From Salinisphaera sp049568105 (GTDB taxonomy: Bacteria; Pseudomonadota; Gammaproteobacteria; Nevskiales; Salinisphaeraceae), in assembly GCF_049568105.1 (NCBI RefSeq), contig NZ_CP145335.1, positions 1,798,001 to 1,862,000 on the forward strand: a stretch of 64,000 nucleotides of DNA, in the 5' to 3' direction. The notes under the pieces were generated by a model. That model did not search any database. It saw nothing but the letters and a program-made list of their open reading frames with translations, and was not told the origin of the DNA. Position numbers and translations under genes: made by a program. Positions 8,364-17,689 of the stretch are shown here, in pieces (position 1 is the stretch's first letter; the number at the start of each line of letters is the position of its first letter).

Positions 8364-9543
8364 CAGTGTCTTGGTACTGCTGGTCCTGCTGCCGGTGGCA
8401 GCAGGTTCCGGTTGGCTGGCGCGTGCGCGCGCCGAGCGGCGTCGCCAAGATGCTGAACAACGATCGGCTTCGCCTGTCCATGCGGACTATCTGCGAGGCA
8501 TCAGCTATCTCGTCAACGAAGATGCAGACCGTGCGATCGAAACCTTCATTCGGGTTCTCGAGGTCGATAACGAGACCGCGGAAACGCATCTGGCACTGGG
8601 TAATCTGTTTCGGCGTCAGGGCGATATCGATCGGGCGCTACGCTTGCACCAGAATCTGGTGGCTCGGCCGAACCTATCGGCAGGGCATCGCAATCAAGCC
8701 CGCTACGAGCTGGCCCGCGATTATCTGCGGGCTGGGGTCCTGGATCGGGCAGAGAGCCTGTTCGTCGAACTGGTCGACAACGAGAGTTTCGCCGAGCGTA
8801 GTCTCAACGGCTTGATCACGATTCACGAACAGGTGCGCGACTGGGAGCAGGCGATCGTTGCGACCCAGCACCTCGAGCGCGAACGCGGTTCATCGCTTAG
8901 ACCCATCATCGCGCAGTACTACTGCGAGTTGGCCGAGCAGGCGATCGAGGCCGAGGACAGCGAACGTGCACGGCGCATGCTCAAGTCGGCGCGCCATGCA
9001 TATCGCGGCTGTGCCCGCATCAGTTTAGTGGGCGGACGCCTAGCCGAATCACATCGCGACTTTCGCACCGCGATCCGGGCTTATCACGAGGTGTTAGTTG
9101 AGGATCCGGCGTTCGCGACCGAGATTCTCGAGCCCATGCACCGTTGCTTTGCCGCCAGCGATGACGATAGCGGCTATGTCCGCTTTCTACAGGAATTCAT
9201 GGCCCAGATCGAGGGCGCGGCAGGGCACGTCGCCTATGCACGACACCTGCGCTCGACCGGCCGTATCGACGAAGCCATCGCACATCTGTCGCGGTACCTG
9301 CAGCACGAGGCAAGTTGGATCGGCTTCTATCACCTGCTGGAGTTGGCTTCGGCAGACCCGCGCAGCAATCTGACTGGGCCGCTCGATAACCTGCGCCAGT
9401 CGCTGGCACGCATTATCGAACGCGAGCCACTCTATCAGTGTGGGCATTGCGGTTTTTCTGGGCGCTATTTGCATTGGCAGTGCCCGAGCTGTCGACAATG
9501 GAACACCATGGTTCCGCGGCGCGATATCAAACCGGGCGACTAG
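8356..9543 (+). CDS. lapB: Lipopolysaccharide assembly protein LapB (YciM)
   Basis: LapB links FtsH to LpxC and so tunes LPS amounts at the inner membrane. The 395-residue product has an N-terminal membrane anchor (residues 1-19), a long run of TPR helices (for example DYLRGISYLVNEDADRAIE and AETHLALGNLFRRQGDIDRA), and a C-terminal rubredoxin-like metal site with paired cysteines in YQCGHCGF and WQCPSCRQW. The ATG at 8356 gives the canonical start; the frame is open further upstream inside lapA but without similarity. Length agrees with E. coli LapB (389). Confidence 0.95.
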   Translation: MLNSVLVLLVLLPVAAGSGWLARARAERRRQDAEQRSASPVHADYLRGISYLVNEDADRAIETFIRVLEVDNETAETHLALGNLFRRQGDIDRALRLHQNLVARPNLSAGHRNQARYELARDYLRAGVLDRAESLFVELVDNESFAERSLNGLITIHEQVRDWEQAIVATQHLERERGSSLRPIIAQYYCELAEQAIEAEDSERARRMLKSARHAYRGCARISLVGGRLAESHRDFRTAIRAYHEVLVEDPAFATEILEPMHRCFAASDDDSGYVRFLQEFMAQIEGAAGHVAYARHLRSTGRIDEAIAHLSRYLQHEASWIGFYHLLELASADPRSNLTGPLDNLRQSLARIIEREPLYQCGHCGFSGRYLHWQCPSCRQWNTMVPRRDIKPGD

Positions 9544-10026
9544 GCCTCGCCGGCCGGGTACGGTCGGCATCCATGGCCAAAGCGAAAGCACAGCGTCTGT
9601 GAGCCGTTACAGGGCCAGGCAAAGGCAGGCTGGTTGTCGTATGTTTGCCGACCTGCCGCGGTTTCTGGCGAGTGCTGCATCGTAGTGTGCTGCGATCGGT
9701 GATCGGCAGCTGCAGACCGCTGCGCTGGATGGATTGCACATTCGCGTAAACGCTCGAAAATTCATGACCCAACGGCCGTCCGGCGTTCAAGAAGCTGAGT
9801 GCGGGGCAACGGCTCGGATAGCGCTTTCGGCGACCGTACACCCCAGCTGGGTGCCAAGGCAGGCGCCACGCCAGCCACGGGCCGGGGCTTGCCATTTGCG
9901 GCCGGTAGGGCGGGCCGCCTCCCAGTGCTGTGTCGCCAAGCTATCAGGCCGCGGCCGCCAACGGCGCTGTTCGGATGAATACCGAAGCGCATTTCCGTCG
10001 GCTCGAGGCTTTTGAGGCGCAGTGGA
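9544..10026. other. Gene-free interval between lapB and bepA
   Basis: About 480 bases between the convergent ends of lapB and bepA. Short open frames on both strands show no recognisable domain, no ribosome binding site and compositionally odd (Arg/Ala/Gly-rich) translations. I see no RNA gene, clear terminator or repeat. In E. coli pyrF follows lapB; it is absent here. Confidence 0.5.
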
Positions 10027-11532
10027 TCAGTAATCGTTGCCCTGCATGACCCCGCGCCGGCATTGATCGGCCGACCAGGCCCGGTGGCAAGCCGTCACCA
10101 TCTGATCGCGTAGCGCGCTCAGACGCGATTTATTGTAGTCGCTGAGATTGGCGGTCTGCAGGGCGGTACGCAGCTGATTGATCGCGCTCGGGTAATCGTC
10201 GAGCATGGCGAAATATCGGGCCTGCCGGTAATAGGCTTCGCCGAGGTTGTCTTGCTGCCCAGCGCCCTGTGCGAGCAGGCGCTGTGCCTGAGGGTAGGTA
10301 TTGAGTAGCGTGGTCTCGGACAGCAGATAATCGCGCATGGCGCCGGGCTGGTGCTGTTTTTCGAGATTGTCGGCATAGGCGAGCTTCAACGCATCGCTAT
10401 GCGGGAACTTGTCGAGCGCTTGGGTGAGTGCCTTCGCAGCCTGATCATGGTGGCCGGCCTGCCCAAGCGCGTTGGCCAGGCCGACTCGCCAGGCCAGGAT
10501 CTCCGGGTGTTGCTGTACCCCCTGATGCATCAGCGCGATGGCCTGCTTATACTGGCTGGTCCGGCTCAGTGCCAGTGCATAGCCGTATCGATCGGCCGCC
10601 GTAGGATTGGCGCCGTGCAGTTCGCCGCGAAAATAATCACGCATATCGACCGCGCTACGGGAGGCGAGCAGCCGTGCACGGGCTCGCATATAAGGGTATT
10701 CCGGGCTGGTATGGACCTTGACCTGCGGATAGTCGGAGGCACGGGCTTCGGCTTCGGCCATGCGTGTGGACGATACCGGATGGCTGAGCAAAATCTGGGG
10801 AAGCTGGCGGCCGTAGAGGTCGCTGTGGCGCTGCAAGGTGCCGAAAAAACGGGCCATGGCATGCGGATCGTAGCCCGAACGCGCCAGATCGCGAATACCG
10901 ACCCGGTCGGCCTCGTGCTCGTGGGCACGGGTGTAGCTGAGCTGCTGCATGCCCAGACGCGACATGCCGCCCATGATGGCGGCCGTCGCCGCATCGCCGC
11001 TGCCGGCCGTGGCGCCGGCGATTGCGGCTACGATCGCGGTCGCCAACGTCGCGATGGTATCGCCGCGGCTTTCGACCATCTGTCGGGCGATATGTCTTTG
11101 GGTGACATGCGCGATTTCATGGGCCATGACGCTGGCCAATTCGCTTTCTGAGTCGGTCGCCGTAAGTAGCCCGGCATTGACGCCAATATAACCGCCGGGC
11201 AACGCGAAGGCGTTGATATTGCCGGTATCGATCACATAAAAGCGGAAGCTGTCGGCTGGGCGATCGGTATGCTGTGCCAGACGGCGGCCGATCCTGTTGA
11301 GATAGTCGTCGAGTTCCGGGTCTTCGATAACCCGATCCCGGGCACGCAGCTGCGAGACCACCTGCGCACCGAGCCGGCGTTCCTCGGCGGGGGTCATGGC
11401 GGCATCGGCTGGCTGACCGAGATCCGGCAGATTGTATTCGTTGCCGCTGGCTGCCGTACTGCTGACTGTGAATATACAGCCCAGGGTGAGCAGCGCGGCG
11501 ACCGCGACCGGCGGCACTCGCATGAAATTCAC
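10027..11532 (-). CDS. bepA: BepA-like periplasmic M48 metalloprotease with TPR domain
   Basis: BepA (YfgC) is a periplasmic zinc protease and chaperone that promotes assembly or removal of outer membrane proteins such as LptD. The 501 residues begin with a hydrophobic signal sequence (about 8-28). The M48 domain follows, with HEIAH at 138-142 and the third zinc ligand in HEHEADRVG (204-212). A C-terminal TPR region from about residue 310 contains GYALALSRTSQYKQAIAL. Domain order and length match E. coli BepA (487). It is divergent from perM, as in E. coli. Confidence 0.93.
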   Translation of the reverse strand: MNFMRVPPVAVAALLTLGCIFTVSSTAASGNEYNLPDLGQPADAAMTPAEERRLGAQVVSQLRARDRVIEDPELDDYLNRIGRRLAQHTDRPADSFRFYVIDTGNINAFALPGGYIGVNAGLLTATDSESELASVMAHEIAHVTQRHIARQMVESRGDTIATLATAIVAAIAGATAGSGDAATAAIMGGMSRLGMQQLSYTRAHEHEADRVGIRDLARSGYDPHAMARFFGTLQRHSDLYGRQLPQILLSHPVSSTRMAEAEARASDYPQVKVHTSPEYPYMRARARLLASRSAVDMRDYFRGELHGANPTAADRYGYALALSRTSQYKQAIALMHQGVQQHPEILAWRVGLANALGQAGHHDQAAKALTQALDKFPHSDALKLAYADNLEKQHQPGAMRDYLLSETTLLNTYPQAQRLLAQGAGQQDNLGEAYYRQARYFAMLDDYPSAINQLRTALQTANLSDYNKSRLSALRDQMVTACHRAWSADQCRRGVMQGNDY

Positions 11533-12021
11533 GATCGGCTTGTCCCTCGAGTCTTAGACGCAGCGTAGCGCGTTTGGTTCAACGGGTTAACCACGTCGAC
11601 GGCATGCCCAGCAGCGGGGCCATGTCGCGCTCGCAGCGGGCAGCGGCAAGCGCTTGGCTGACGCCATGCGCTTTAGCGTGGCGTTGTGCCATCGGTGCCC
11701 AAATAATCAAAGCGGCTTTGAACGCAGACGCACAGAGCGGATAATCGCAGGTTCATCGCGTTGAGCGCCAACGCTCGCGACGACCGCGTCAACCAGGCAA
11801 GAGCGCGTTTGGGCGTCGAAGTCGTGCGCGGTACCCGTGCTGTCGCGGTTGCTCAAGATATCGTGTTCCAAGCCGCAGTGGTGCCCGACGGCGATCGTGC
11901 CCGGCGTTGGCGCGCCAGCTGGGTTTCGGTGTCGATCATGCGGGCTCGCACGAAACCGTCACAGGCCCTACGATAGCGCGCTGACCCATCGCATAGCGAC
12001 CCGAGCGAGATCAGCGACTCC
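11533..12021. other. Divergent intergenic region between bepA and perM
   Basis: About 490 bases that must hold the promoters of bepA (minus) and perM (plus). No gene could be supported. On the minus strand around 11590-11750 a frame without a plausible start reads about 50 codons and may be a fragment. Bases 11944-11967 resemble one end of the inverted-repeat element described at 17417-17689 (CTCGCACGAAACCGTCACAG against CTCGTACGAAACGTTCACAG). Confidence 0.4.
11944..11967. repeat. Possible degenerate end of the dispersed inverted-repeat element
   Basis: The sequence CTCGCACGAAACCGTCACAG followed by GCCC matches the right end of the element at 17421-17685 (CTCGTACGAAACGTTCACAG plus GCT) at most positions. 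No convincing opposite end or target duplication was found upstream, so this may be a truncated copy or chance. Confidence 0.35.
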
Positions 12022-13104
12022 ATGAACGTTTTCCGTGCCTGGCTTTCCCGACATATGTCGGATCCGCAGCTGGTCTCGCTGATTCTAATTCTGATCGGCG
12101 GTCTGGTCTTGGTGTTGTTCGTCGGCCAGTTGGTGGCGCCGGTGCTGGCGGCCGTCGTATTGGCCTACCTGCTGGATACGCCCGTGATCTGGCTGTGCCG
12201 AGCCCGCGTGCCGCGGGCAGTCGGCGCGGCGCTGGTCTCGATCGCGCTTCTGCTCGGCGTGGTCTGGGTGAGTTTTGCGTTGATGCCGCTTTTGACCCGG
12301 CAAGCCGGTCAGGTGCTCCAGGAAGCGCCGAACCTGATCAAAAGCGCCCAAGCCTGGGTCGGCGGTTTGCCATCGCGCTATCCTTCGGTGATTACACCGG
12401 AGCAAATGGATGCGCTGGTCGGCAGTGTATCGATCGATATCGGTTCGTTGCGCCAAGCCGTGCTGAGTCGCTCGTTGATGGTTGGGGCCGGGCTGCTGTA
12501 TCTGGCGGTCTATTTAGTGCTGGTGCCGTTGATGGTGTTCTTCATGCTGCGCGACAAGCACAAGCTGCTGGCCTGGTTCGGTCGGTTTGTACCGCGCAAC
12601 GGTGCGCTGCTCCGCCAGGTTTGGGCCGACGTTAATATCCAACTTGGCAACTATGTCCGCGGCAAGGTGTTGGAGATCGTGATTGTCTGGATTGCGGCTT
12701 ACATCATGTTCTGGGCCCTTGGGCTCAACTACGCGATGTTGTTGTCGGCGCTGGTCGGCTTTTCAGTTCTCGTGCCTTATGTCGGTGCATTCGGTATGAC
12801 CATCCCGGTGATGCTAGTGGCCTACTCGCAGTGGGGGGCGCACAGCTACACGCTTTGGGTGCTGCTGGCATATACGATTCTGCAGATGCTGGACGGCAAT
12901 CTGCTGGTACCGATCCTGTTTTCCGAGGCCGTCAATCTGCACCCGGTCGCGATCATCACAGCGGTATTGTTCTTTGGCGGTATCTGGGGGTTCTGGGGCG
13001 TGTTCTTTGCCATTCCGCTGGCCACTATCGTGCATGCCGTACTCAAGGCTTGGCCGAGCAGTAGTCTGCCCTCGACATCGCCCCCATCGTCGAACGGCGT
13101 TTAA
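12022..13104 (+). CDS. perM: AI-2E family transporter / PerM-like permease
   Basis: A 360-residue inner membrane protein of the UPF0118/AI-2E family. There are hydrophobic segments around residues 15-50 and 65-88, a soluble stretch rich in family residues (about 95-150), and a C-terminal membrane half (about 155-345) with MVFFMLRDKHKLLAWFGRF, VPYVGAFG and the DGNLLVPILFSEAVNLHP motif. Members export or import small molecules and the exact substrate of PerM is not settled. Its divergent pairing with bepA is conserved in E. coli. Confidence 0.88.
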   Translation: MNVFRAWLSRHMSDPQLVSLILILIGGLVLVLFVGQLVAPVLAAVVLAYLLDTPVIWLCRARVPRAVGAALVSIALLLGVVWVSFALMPLLTRQAGQVLQEAPNLIKSAQAWVGGLPSRYPSVITPEQMDALVGSVSIDIGSLRQAVLSRSLMVGAGLLYLAVYLVLVPLMVFFMLRDKHKLLAWFGRFVPRNGALLRQVWADVNIQLGNYVRGKVLEIVIVWIAAYIMFWALGLNYAMLLSALVGFSVLVPYVGAFGMTIPVMLVAYSQWGAHSYTLWVLLAYTILQMLDGNLLVPILFSEAVNLHPVAIITAVLFFGGIWGFWGVFFAIPLATIVHAVLKAWPSSSLPSTSPPSSNGV

Positions 13105-13150
13105 GCATCGCCTGGCGCCGCTCGCGCGCCAGATGAGCCAGAAGATCATG

Positions 13151-13173
13151 CCCCGGTCCGAGCCCGACCGGGG
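13151..13173. terminator. Hairpin between convergent perM and glcF
   Basis: CCCCGGTC at 13151-13158 pairs with GACCGGGG at 13166-13173. It lies between the 3' ends of perM and glcF, where a bidirectional terminator is expected, but no T-run follows on either strand. Confidence 0.4.
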
Positions 13174-13198
13174 CGCGAGGTGAAGGGCCGCCCCGGCG

Positions 13199-14491
13199 TT
13201 AAACTAGGTTGAGGCTGACCTGGGAAGCCGCGGCGCTGTCGCGAATCGGCAATTCGGTATGCCCATCCCGCGGCTCGATCAGTTCGATCCAATGCCGTAC
13301 CGGCAGCCCCGAGGCCGCCTCTAAATGCAGCTGGCAGCCGACGTTGGCGGTCACGATCACCTCGGGGCCGCCATGGCCCAGTGCTTGGAGCTTGTTGTCA
13401 CGTAGTTCGCCAGCGATCTCCGGCTGCAGAATCGAGTAGCTGCCGGCCGAGCCACAGCAGAGATGGGCATTCGGCACCGGCGTGAGCTGGTAACCGGCGG
13501 CCGTCAGGATGTCGGGCACGCGATCGTGTAGGCCGGGCGCGTTCTGTAGCGTACAAGGCGGATGATAGGCCACCTTGCGCTGGTTGCCGGTATTGGCGAT
13601 CGGGGTGAGATCCTCGTCAGCCAGTACGTCGCTCAAATCCCGGGTGAGTTCCGAAACGCGCCGTGCTTTTTCGGCATAGCCGGGATCATCGCGCAACAGA
13701 TACCCGTATTCCGCCACCTGGGCGCCGCAGCCGCTGGCGGTCATGACGATGGCCTCCGCACCGGCCTCGATATGGGGCCACCAGGCATCGATATTGGCCC
13801 GCGCAAAATCCCGGGCTTGTTCACGGTGGCTCAAGTGTTGATGCAGTGCGCCGCAGCAACCGGCGCCGCCGCCTACGGCGAGCAGGCGCACGCCGAGGCG
13901 TGCAAACACCCGCGCGGCCTGGGCGTTGGTGTTCGGCGCGGCAACCGGCTGTACGCAGCCGTCCAGTACCAGCATGGTGCGCTTGGCGGTTCCGGCTTCG
14001 GGCCAGGGCTGGCGAGATCGGTTCGGGGGCAGTTTCTGGGCGAGCGGGGCGAGTGGGCCCACCATCGCCGGGCGTAGCCATTGGCCGAAGGCATAGGCGA
14101 TCTCGAATCGCGGCCGATACGCCACCACATGACGAAGCAGCCAGCGGATGATGCGCTCGCGCGGTGGGCGTGAGACCTGGCGCTCGACCAAATCGCGGCC
14201 GATGTCTGCCAGCTTGGCGTATTCGACCCCGGACGGGCAGGTGGTCTCGCAGGCACGACAGGTTAGACAGCGATCCAGATGTAGACGCGTCTTCTCGGTC
14301 GGCTCGGCGCCTTCTAGTACTTGTTTGATCAGATAGATACGCCCACGAGGGCCATCGCGTTCGTCGCCCAGCAGCTGATAGGTCGGGCAGGTCGCGGTAC
14401 AGAAGCCGCAATGGGTACAGGCCCGCAGGATACGGTCGGCTTCCTGGCCGTCGGCCGTATCACGCAGGGCAGGGATGATCGAAGTCTGCAT
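13199..14491 (-). CDS. glcF: Glycolate oxidase iron-sulfur subunit
   Basis: The electron-transfer subunit of the glycolate oxidase complex, which converts glycolate to glyoxylate at the inner membrane. The 430 residues contain two ferredoxin-type clusters, CTHCGFCTATCP with C25, C28, C31 and C35, and RCLTCRACETTCP with C76, C79, C82 and C86. Two CCG-domain motifs follow (GAGCCGALHQ and LCCGSAGSYS). Motifs and length match GlcF of E. coli (407). It is the last gene of glcDEF, 76 bases after glcE. Confidence 0.94.
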   Translation of the reverse strand: MQTSIIPALRDTADGQEADRILRACTHCGFCTATCPTYQLLGDERDGPRGRIYLIKQVLEGAEPTEKTRLHLDRCLTCRACETTCPSGVEYAKLADIGRDLVERQVSRPPRERIIRWLLRHVVAYRPRFEIAYAFGQWLRPAMVGPLAPLAQKLPPNRSRQPWPEAGTAKRTMLVLDGCVQPVAAPNTNAQAARVFARLGVRLLAVGGGAGCCGALHQHLSHREQARDFARANIDAWWPHIEAGAEAIVMTASGCGAQVAEYGYLLRDDPGYAEKARRVSELTRDLSDVLADEDLTPIANTGNQRKVAYHPPCTLQNAPGLHDRVPDILTAAGYQLTPVPNAHLCCGSAGSYSILQPEIAGELRDNKLQALGHGGPEVIVTANVGCQLHLEAASGLPVRHWIELIEPRDGHTELPIRDSAAASQVSLNLV

Positions 14492-14567
14492 AGTGGCTGC
14501 GCCTTCGTCGATGGAAATACGCTCGTCCGCGGTAGCCGGGGCTAACGGAGCACGGGCGAGATCAAAA

Positions 14568-15629
14568 TTACAATTCGGTATACAGCCGCCCGCGGTTCAG
14601 AATCCGACGCGGGTCCAGCGACTGCTTGAGGCGTTGCTGCAAGGCAAGCATGGCCGGCGGTAGCGGTTGAAAACGCGGACTCTGGCCGCCGCGATACAGG
14701 CTGGCGTGCCCGCCTTGGGCAGCGGCTGCCTCGCGGATGGTCGTGGCATCGGCATTCGAGACCAGCCAACGCTGGGCGCCGCCCCAGTCGATTGCGCGTA
14801 TACCTTCGATATCGAAGGCTGGGGCGGCCGGCGGGACCGATAGTCGCCACAGCGGCTGGTCGTCATCAAGCACCGGCCGCTCGAGTTCGCCGACTGCACG
14901 CCAGAAACCAGTATCGTCGGCCATATGCTGGCCACCGAGTGTCGTGCGGGCGGCGGCGACCGAGGATTCGGCACCGGCCAGCCGTAGATAGGTATAGCCG
15001 TCTTCCCAATAGGCGCCGGTAATAGGCCACGGGTGCAGCCCCCAGTCGCTGAACTGTTGCAACGCGGTGGCCCGGTCGTGCTCGAAGACCAGGGTGGTCT
15101 GTACGCGTGGCTGTGGCAGCACTTTGAGGCTGACATCGAGCAGTACCCCTAGCGTGCCGAACGCTCCGGCCATGAACCGCGACAGATCGTAGCCGGCCAC
15201 ATTCTTCATGACTTCGCCGCCAAAGCGCAGTATCTCGCCGCGGCCGTTGATGATGCGGGTGCCGAGCACGAAATCGCGAGCGGCGCCGGTATAGGGGCGG
15301 GCCGGCCCCGAGACCCCGGTGGCGATGGTGCCGCCGAGGGTGGCGCTGTCACCGAAATGCGGGGGCTCGAACGGTAGGGCCTGGTGGGATTCGGCCAGCA
15401 GCGTTTCGATCTCGGCCAGCGGCGTGCCAGCACGGGCCGTGAGTACGAGCTCGCCCGGCTCGTAGCTGATCACGCCGCGGTGGGCGCTCAGATCCAGGGC
15501 CTCGCCTTCGCCGGTCTCGCCCAGAAAGGATTTGCTCCCGCCGGCTTTGATCAGAAGCGGCCGGTGGTCGTCAAAAGCCGATGTCACGATACCTGCGAGT
15601 TCGTCGGTTCGATCGGTGGCGGTCGTCAT
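14568..15629 (-). CDS. glcE: Glycolate oxidase FAD-binding subunit
   Basis: The second flavin-domain subunit of glycolate oxidase. The 353-residue protein has a reduced FAD-binding-4 fold with IKAGGSKSFLG, the loop FGDSATLGGTIATGVSG and the GGEVMKNVAGYDLSRFMAG motif typical of GlcE. It lacks the full C-terminal oxidase domain of GlcD. The ATG at 15629 overlaps the glcD stop as ATGA, so it is translationally coupled; a longer upstream frame runs inside glcD and was rejected. Confidence 0.93.
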   Translation of the reverse strand: MTTATDRTDELAGIVTSAFDDHRPLLIKAGGSKSFLGETGEGEALDLSAHRGVISYEPGELVLTARAGTPLAEIETLLAESHQALPFEPPHFGDSATLGGTIATGVSGPARPYTGAARDFVLGTRIINGRGEILRFGGEVMKNVAGYDLSRFMAGAFGTLGVLLDVSLKVLPQPRVQTTLVFEHDRATALQQFSDWGLHPWPITGAYWEDGYTYLRLAGAESSVAAARTTLGGQHMADDTGFWRAVGELERPVLDDDQPLWRLSVPPAAPAFDIEGIRAIDWGGAQRWLVSNADATTIREAAAAQGGHASLYRGGQSPRFQPLPPAMLALQQRLKQSLDPRRILNRGRLYTEL

Positions 15630-17131
15630 AGCCGCTCCAGTTCCGGATGGGGCAGCTGGCCTTGGTGGACATGCATGGCGCCGAATTCGGCGCAGCGATG
15701 CAGGGTTGGAACTGCCTTGCCGGGGTTGAGTAGCCCGCCCGGGTCGAAAGCCGACTTCACCGCATGGAACTGGGTCAGTTCGGCCGGTGGGAACTGCACG
15801 CACATCTGGTCGATCTTTTCGACGCCGACGCCGTGCTCGCCGGTGATCGTGCCGCCGTGTTCCAAACACAGCTGGCAGATAGCGCCGCCAAAGGCTTCGG
15901 TGGCCTCCAGTTCGCCCTCGACGTTGGCGTCGTAGAGAATCAGTGGATGCAGGTTGCCATCGCCGGCATGAAAGACATTGGCGACCCGTTGGCCGTACTG
16001 CTCAGATAACTCGCCGATTCCGATCAGCACATCCGCCAGTGCCTTGCGAGGAATGGTGCCGTCCATGCAGTAGTAGTCCGGCGAAATGCGGCCCATGGCG
16101 GGGAAGGCGGCCTTACGACCGGCCCAGAACAGGGCTCGTTCGGTGGCGTCCTTGGAGATTCGTATGTCGGTAGCGCCGCTGCGCTCGACCACGGCCCGGA
16201 CCCGGTCGATGTCTTCTTCTACCTCAGCTTCGGTGCCGTCGATCTCGCACAACAAGATCGCCGCGGCCTCGGTCGGATAGCCGGCGTGCACGAAAGCCTC
16301 GGTGGCCGCGATCGCCGGGTTGTCGAGCATTTCGAGCCCAGCTGGCACGATGCCGGCCTTGATGATGGCCGCCACGGCATCGCCGGCGGCCCGTACATCG
16401 TCGAAGGCCACCATGGCGACCCGGGCCAGCTCTGGCTTGGGCAGCAGCTTGACCACAATTTCTACGATCACGCCCAACAGGCCCTCGGAGCCGGTCATCA
16501 ACGCCAGCAGATCGTAGCCCGGTGTGTCGAGGGCATCGCTGCCGATGGTTAGCCGCTCACCTTCGATGGTCACGATCTCGAGCTTGACGATGTTATGCGT
16601 GGTCAGCCCGTATTTCAGACAGTGCACGCCGCCCGAGTTTTCGGCGACGTTGCCGCCGATCGAGCAGGCGATCTGCGAGGACGGGTCGGGCGCATAGTAC
16701 AGCCCGAGGTGATCGACTGCCTCGGAGATCGCCAAATTGCGCACCCCGGGCTGGACCGTCGCACGCCGGTTGGCGGTATCGATATCCAGGATCTGATTGA
16801 ACTTGGCCAGCGACAACAGCACGCCGTTGTCCAGTGGCAGGGCACCGCCGGACAGGCCGGTACCGGCGCCGCGGGCAACCACGGGCACTTGGTTGTCGTG
16901 ACACACGCGGAGCACGGCCTGGACCTGTTCGATAGTGCTGGGCAGCACCACAATCATGGGCAGCTGTCGATAGGCCGATAAGCCGTCGCATTCGAACGGC
17001 TTGAGGTCTTCTTCGGTCGACAGCACCAACTCGGCCGGTAGTACGGCGGTCAGCTTATCGATCAGCGCGGGCTTATCGATCGTCTGCGGACGGTCGTGGG
17101 CCGGCGTATCATCCAGGGCGGCCTGGGACAT
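15626..17131 (-). CDS. glcD: Glycolate oxidase catalytic subunit
   Basis: FAD-dependent 2-hydroxyacid dehydrogenase subunit of GlcDEF. The 501-residue protein has the PCMH FAD-binding domain with VVLPSTIEQVQAVLRVC, the phosphate loop VVARGAGTGLSGGALPL and SIGGNVAENSGGVHCLKYG. The C-terminal FAD-oxidase domain includes VFHAGDGNLHPLI and GEHGVGVEK. I place the start at the ATG 17131 because GGAGGA sits seven bases upstream. An in-frame ATG at 17152 would give seven extra residues, and that GGAGGA would then lie inside the gene. First gene of the glcDEF operon. Confidence 0.95.
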   Translation of the reverse strand: MSQAALDDTPAHDRPQTIDKPALIDKLTAVLPAELVLSTEEDLKPFECDGLSAYRQLPMIVVLPSTIEQVQAVLRVCHDNQVPVVARGAGTGLSGGALPLDNGVLLSLAKFNQILDIDTANRRATVQPGVRNLAISEAVDHLGLYYAPDPSSQIACSIGGNVAENSGGVHCLKYGLTTHNIVKLEIVTIEGERLTIGSDALDTPGYDLLALMTGSEGLLGVIVEIVVKLLPKPELARVAMVAFDDVRAAGDAVAAIIKAGIVPAGLEMLDNPAIAATEAFVHAGYPTEAAAILLCEIDGTEAEVEEDIDRVRAVVERSGATDIRISKDATERALFWAGRKAAFPAMGRISPDYYCMDGTIPRKALADVLIGIGELSEQYGQRVANVFHAGDGNLHPLILYDANVEGELEATEAFGGAICQLCLEHGGTITGEHGVGVEKIDQMCVQFPPAELTQFHAVKSAFDPGGLLNPGKAVPTLHRCAEFGAMHVHQGQLPHPELERL

Positions 17132-17138
17132 GTTGAAC

Positions 17139-17144
17139 TCCTCC
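17139..17144 (-). promoter_or_regulatory. Ribosome binding site deciding the glcD start
   Basis: GGAGGA on the minus strand, seven bases before the ATG at 17131. It lies downstream of the alternative ATG at 17152 and therefore favours the shorter protein. Confidence 0.7.
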
Positions 17145-17367
17145 GAAGCCATTGCCGCGCCTTCTAGGCTATGCGGCGCTGCCGTATCCTCGGCATTTTC
17201 AAGGCTTTTATCGTTATCTAATGCCTACGTTGCCCACCTCGAGGGCGGCTGGCAAGGCGGGAGGGACGATTGTTTTATAGTTCGGTTTGATCCGTGCGAT
17301 CAGGCGCCCCGATGACGGCGACGGTTTCAGGCCCGAAAATCGATCTCGATGCGCTTTGGGGCGAGGC

Positions 17368-17404
17368 AAAAAAAGCTTGTCGCGACGCGTCCACGCGACA
17401 AGCT
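17368..17404 (-). terminator. Intrinsic terminator of the PhoH-like gene, displaced by an insertion
   Basis: Read on the minus strand, AGCTTGTCGCG (17404-17394) and CGCGACAAGCT (17384-17374) form a perfect 11-bp stem with a nine-base loop, followed by a run of T (17373-17368). It is 280 bases from the only upstream minus-strand gene, the PhoH-like gene ending at 17686. The space between is filled by the element at 17417-17689. Removing that element and one CTAG puts the terminator about a dozen bases after the stop codon. Confidence 0.85.
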
Positions 17405-17416
17405 GGACGGCACGGG

Positions 17417-17689
17417 CTAGGGCCTGTTGACGTTTCGTACGAGCGCTGCGTTGGAGCCGCAAATCGTGTCTGGCAAGGCGCGAGTCGCCGTGTCGTGGCG
17501 AGTCATGATCGCGACTCGCCACGCCGTAGGGCGCGATTTGCGGCCCAACCCGAAGGAACAAGCGCTATTTTGCGGCAGTCCAGCGTTGTAGCACGCTTGT
17601 GCAGACCGGCTGCACGGCGCGCACTACGCCTCGTCTTGCCGCCAAATAGCGTTTGGCGGGGACTCGTACGAAACGTTCACAGGCTCTAG
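17417..17689. mobile_element. MITE-like inverted-repeat element with CTAG target duplication
   Basis: A 265-bp non-coding element (17421-17685) flanked by CTAG at 17417-17420 and 17686-17689. The left end GGCCTGTTGACGTTTCGTAC and the inverted right end AGCCTGTGAACGTTTCGTAC differ at three positions. Inside are further nested inverted repeats: GCCGCAAATCG (17456-17466) with CGATTTGCGGC (17534-17544), and CGTGGCGAGTC (17494-17504) with GACTCGCCACG (17513-17523). A four-base CTAG (YTAR) duplication is typical of the IS5 group, so an IS5-type transposase probably moved it. The right-hand CTAG supplies the TAG stop of the adjoining gene, which the duplication left intact. Confidence 0.75.

Noticed and set aside
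9734..10015. A 93-codon plus-strand frame between lapB and bepA
   Set aside because: Arg/Ala-rich composition, no start signal and convergent location; typical of random frames in GC-rich DNA.
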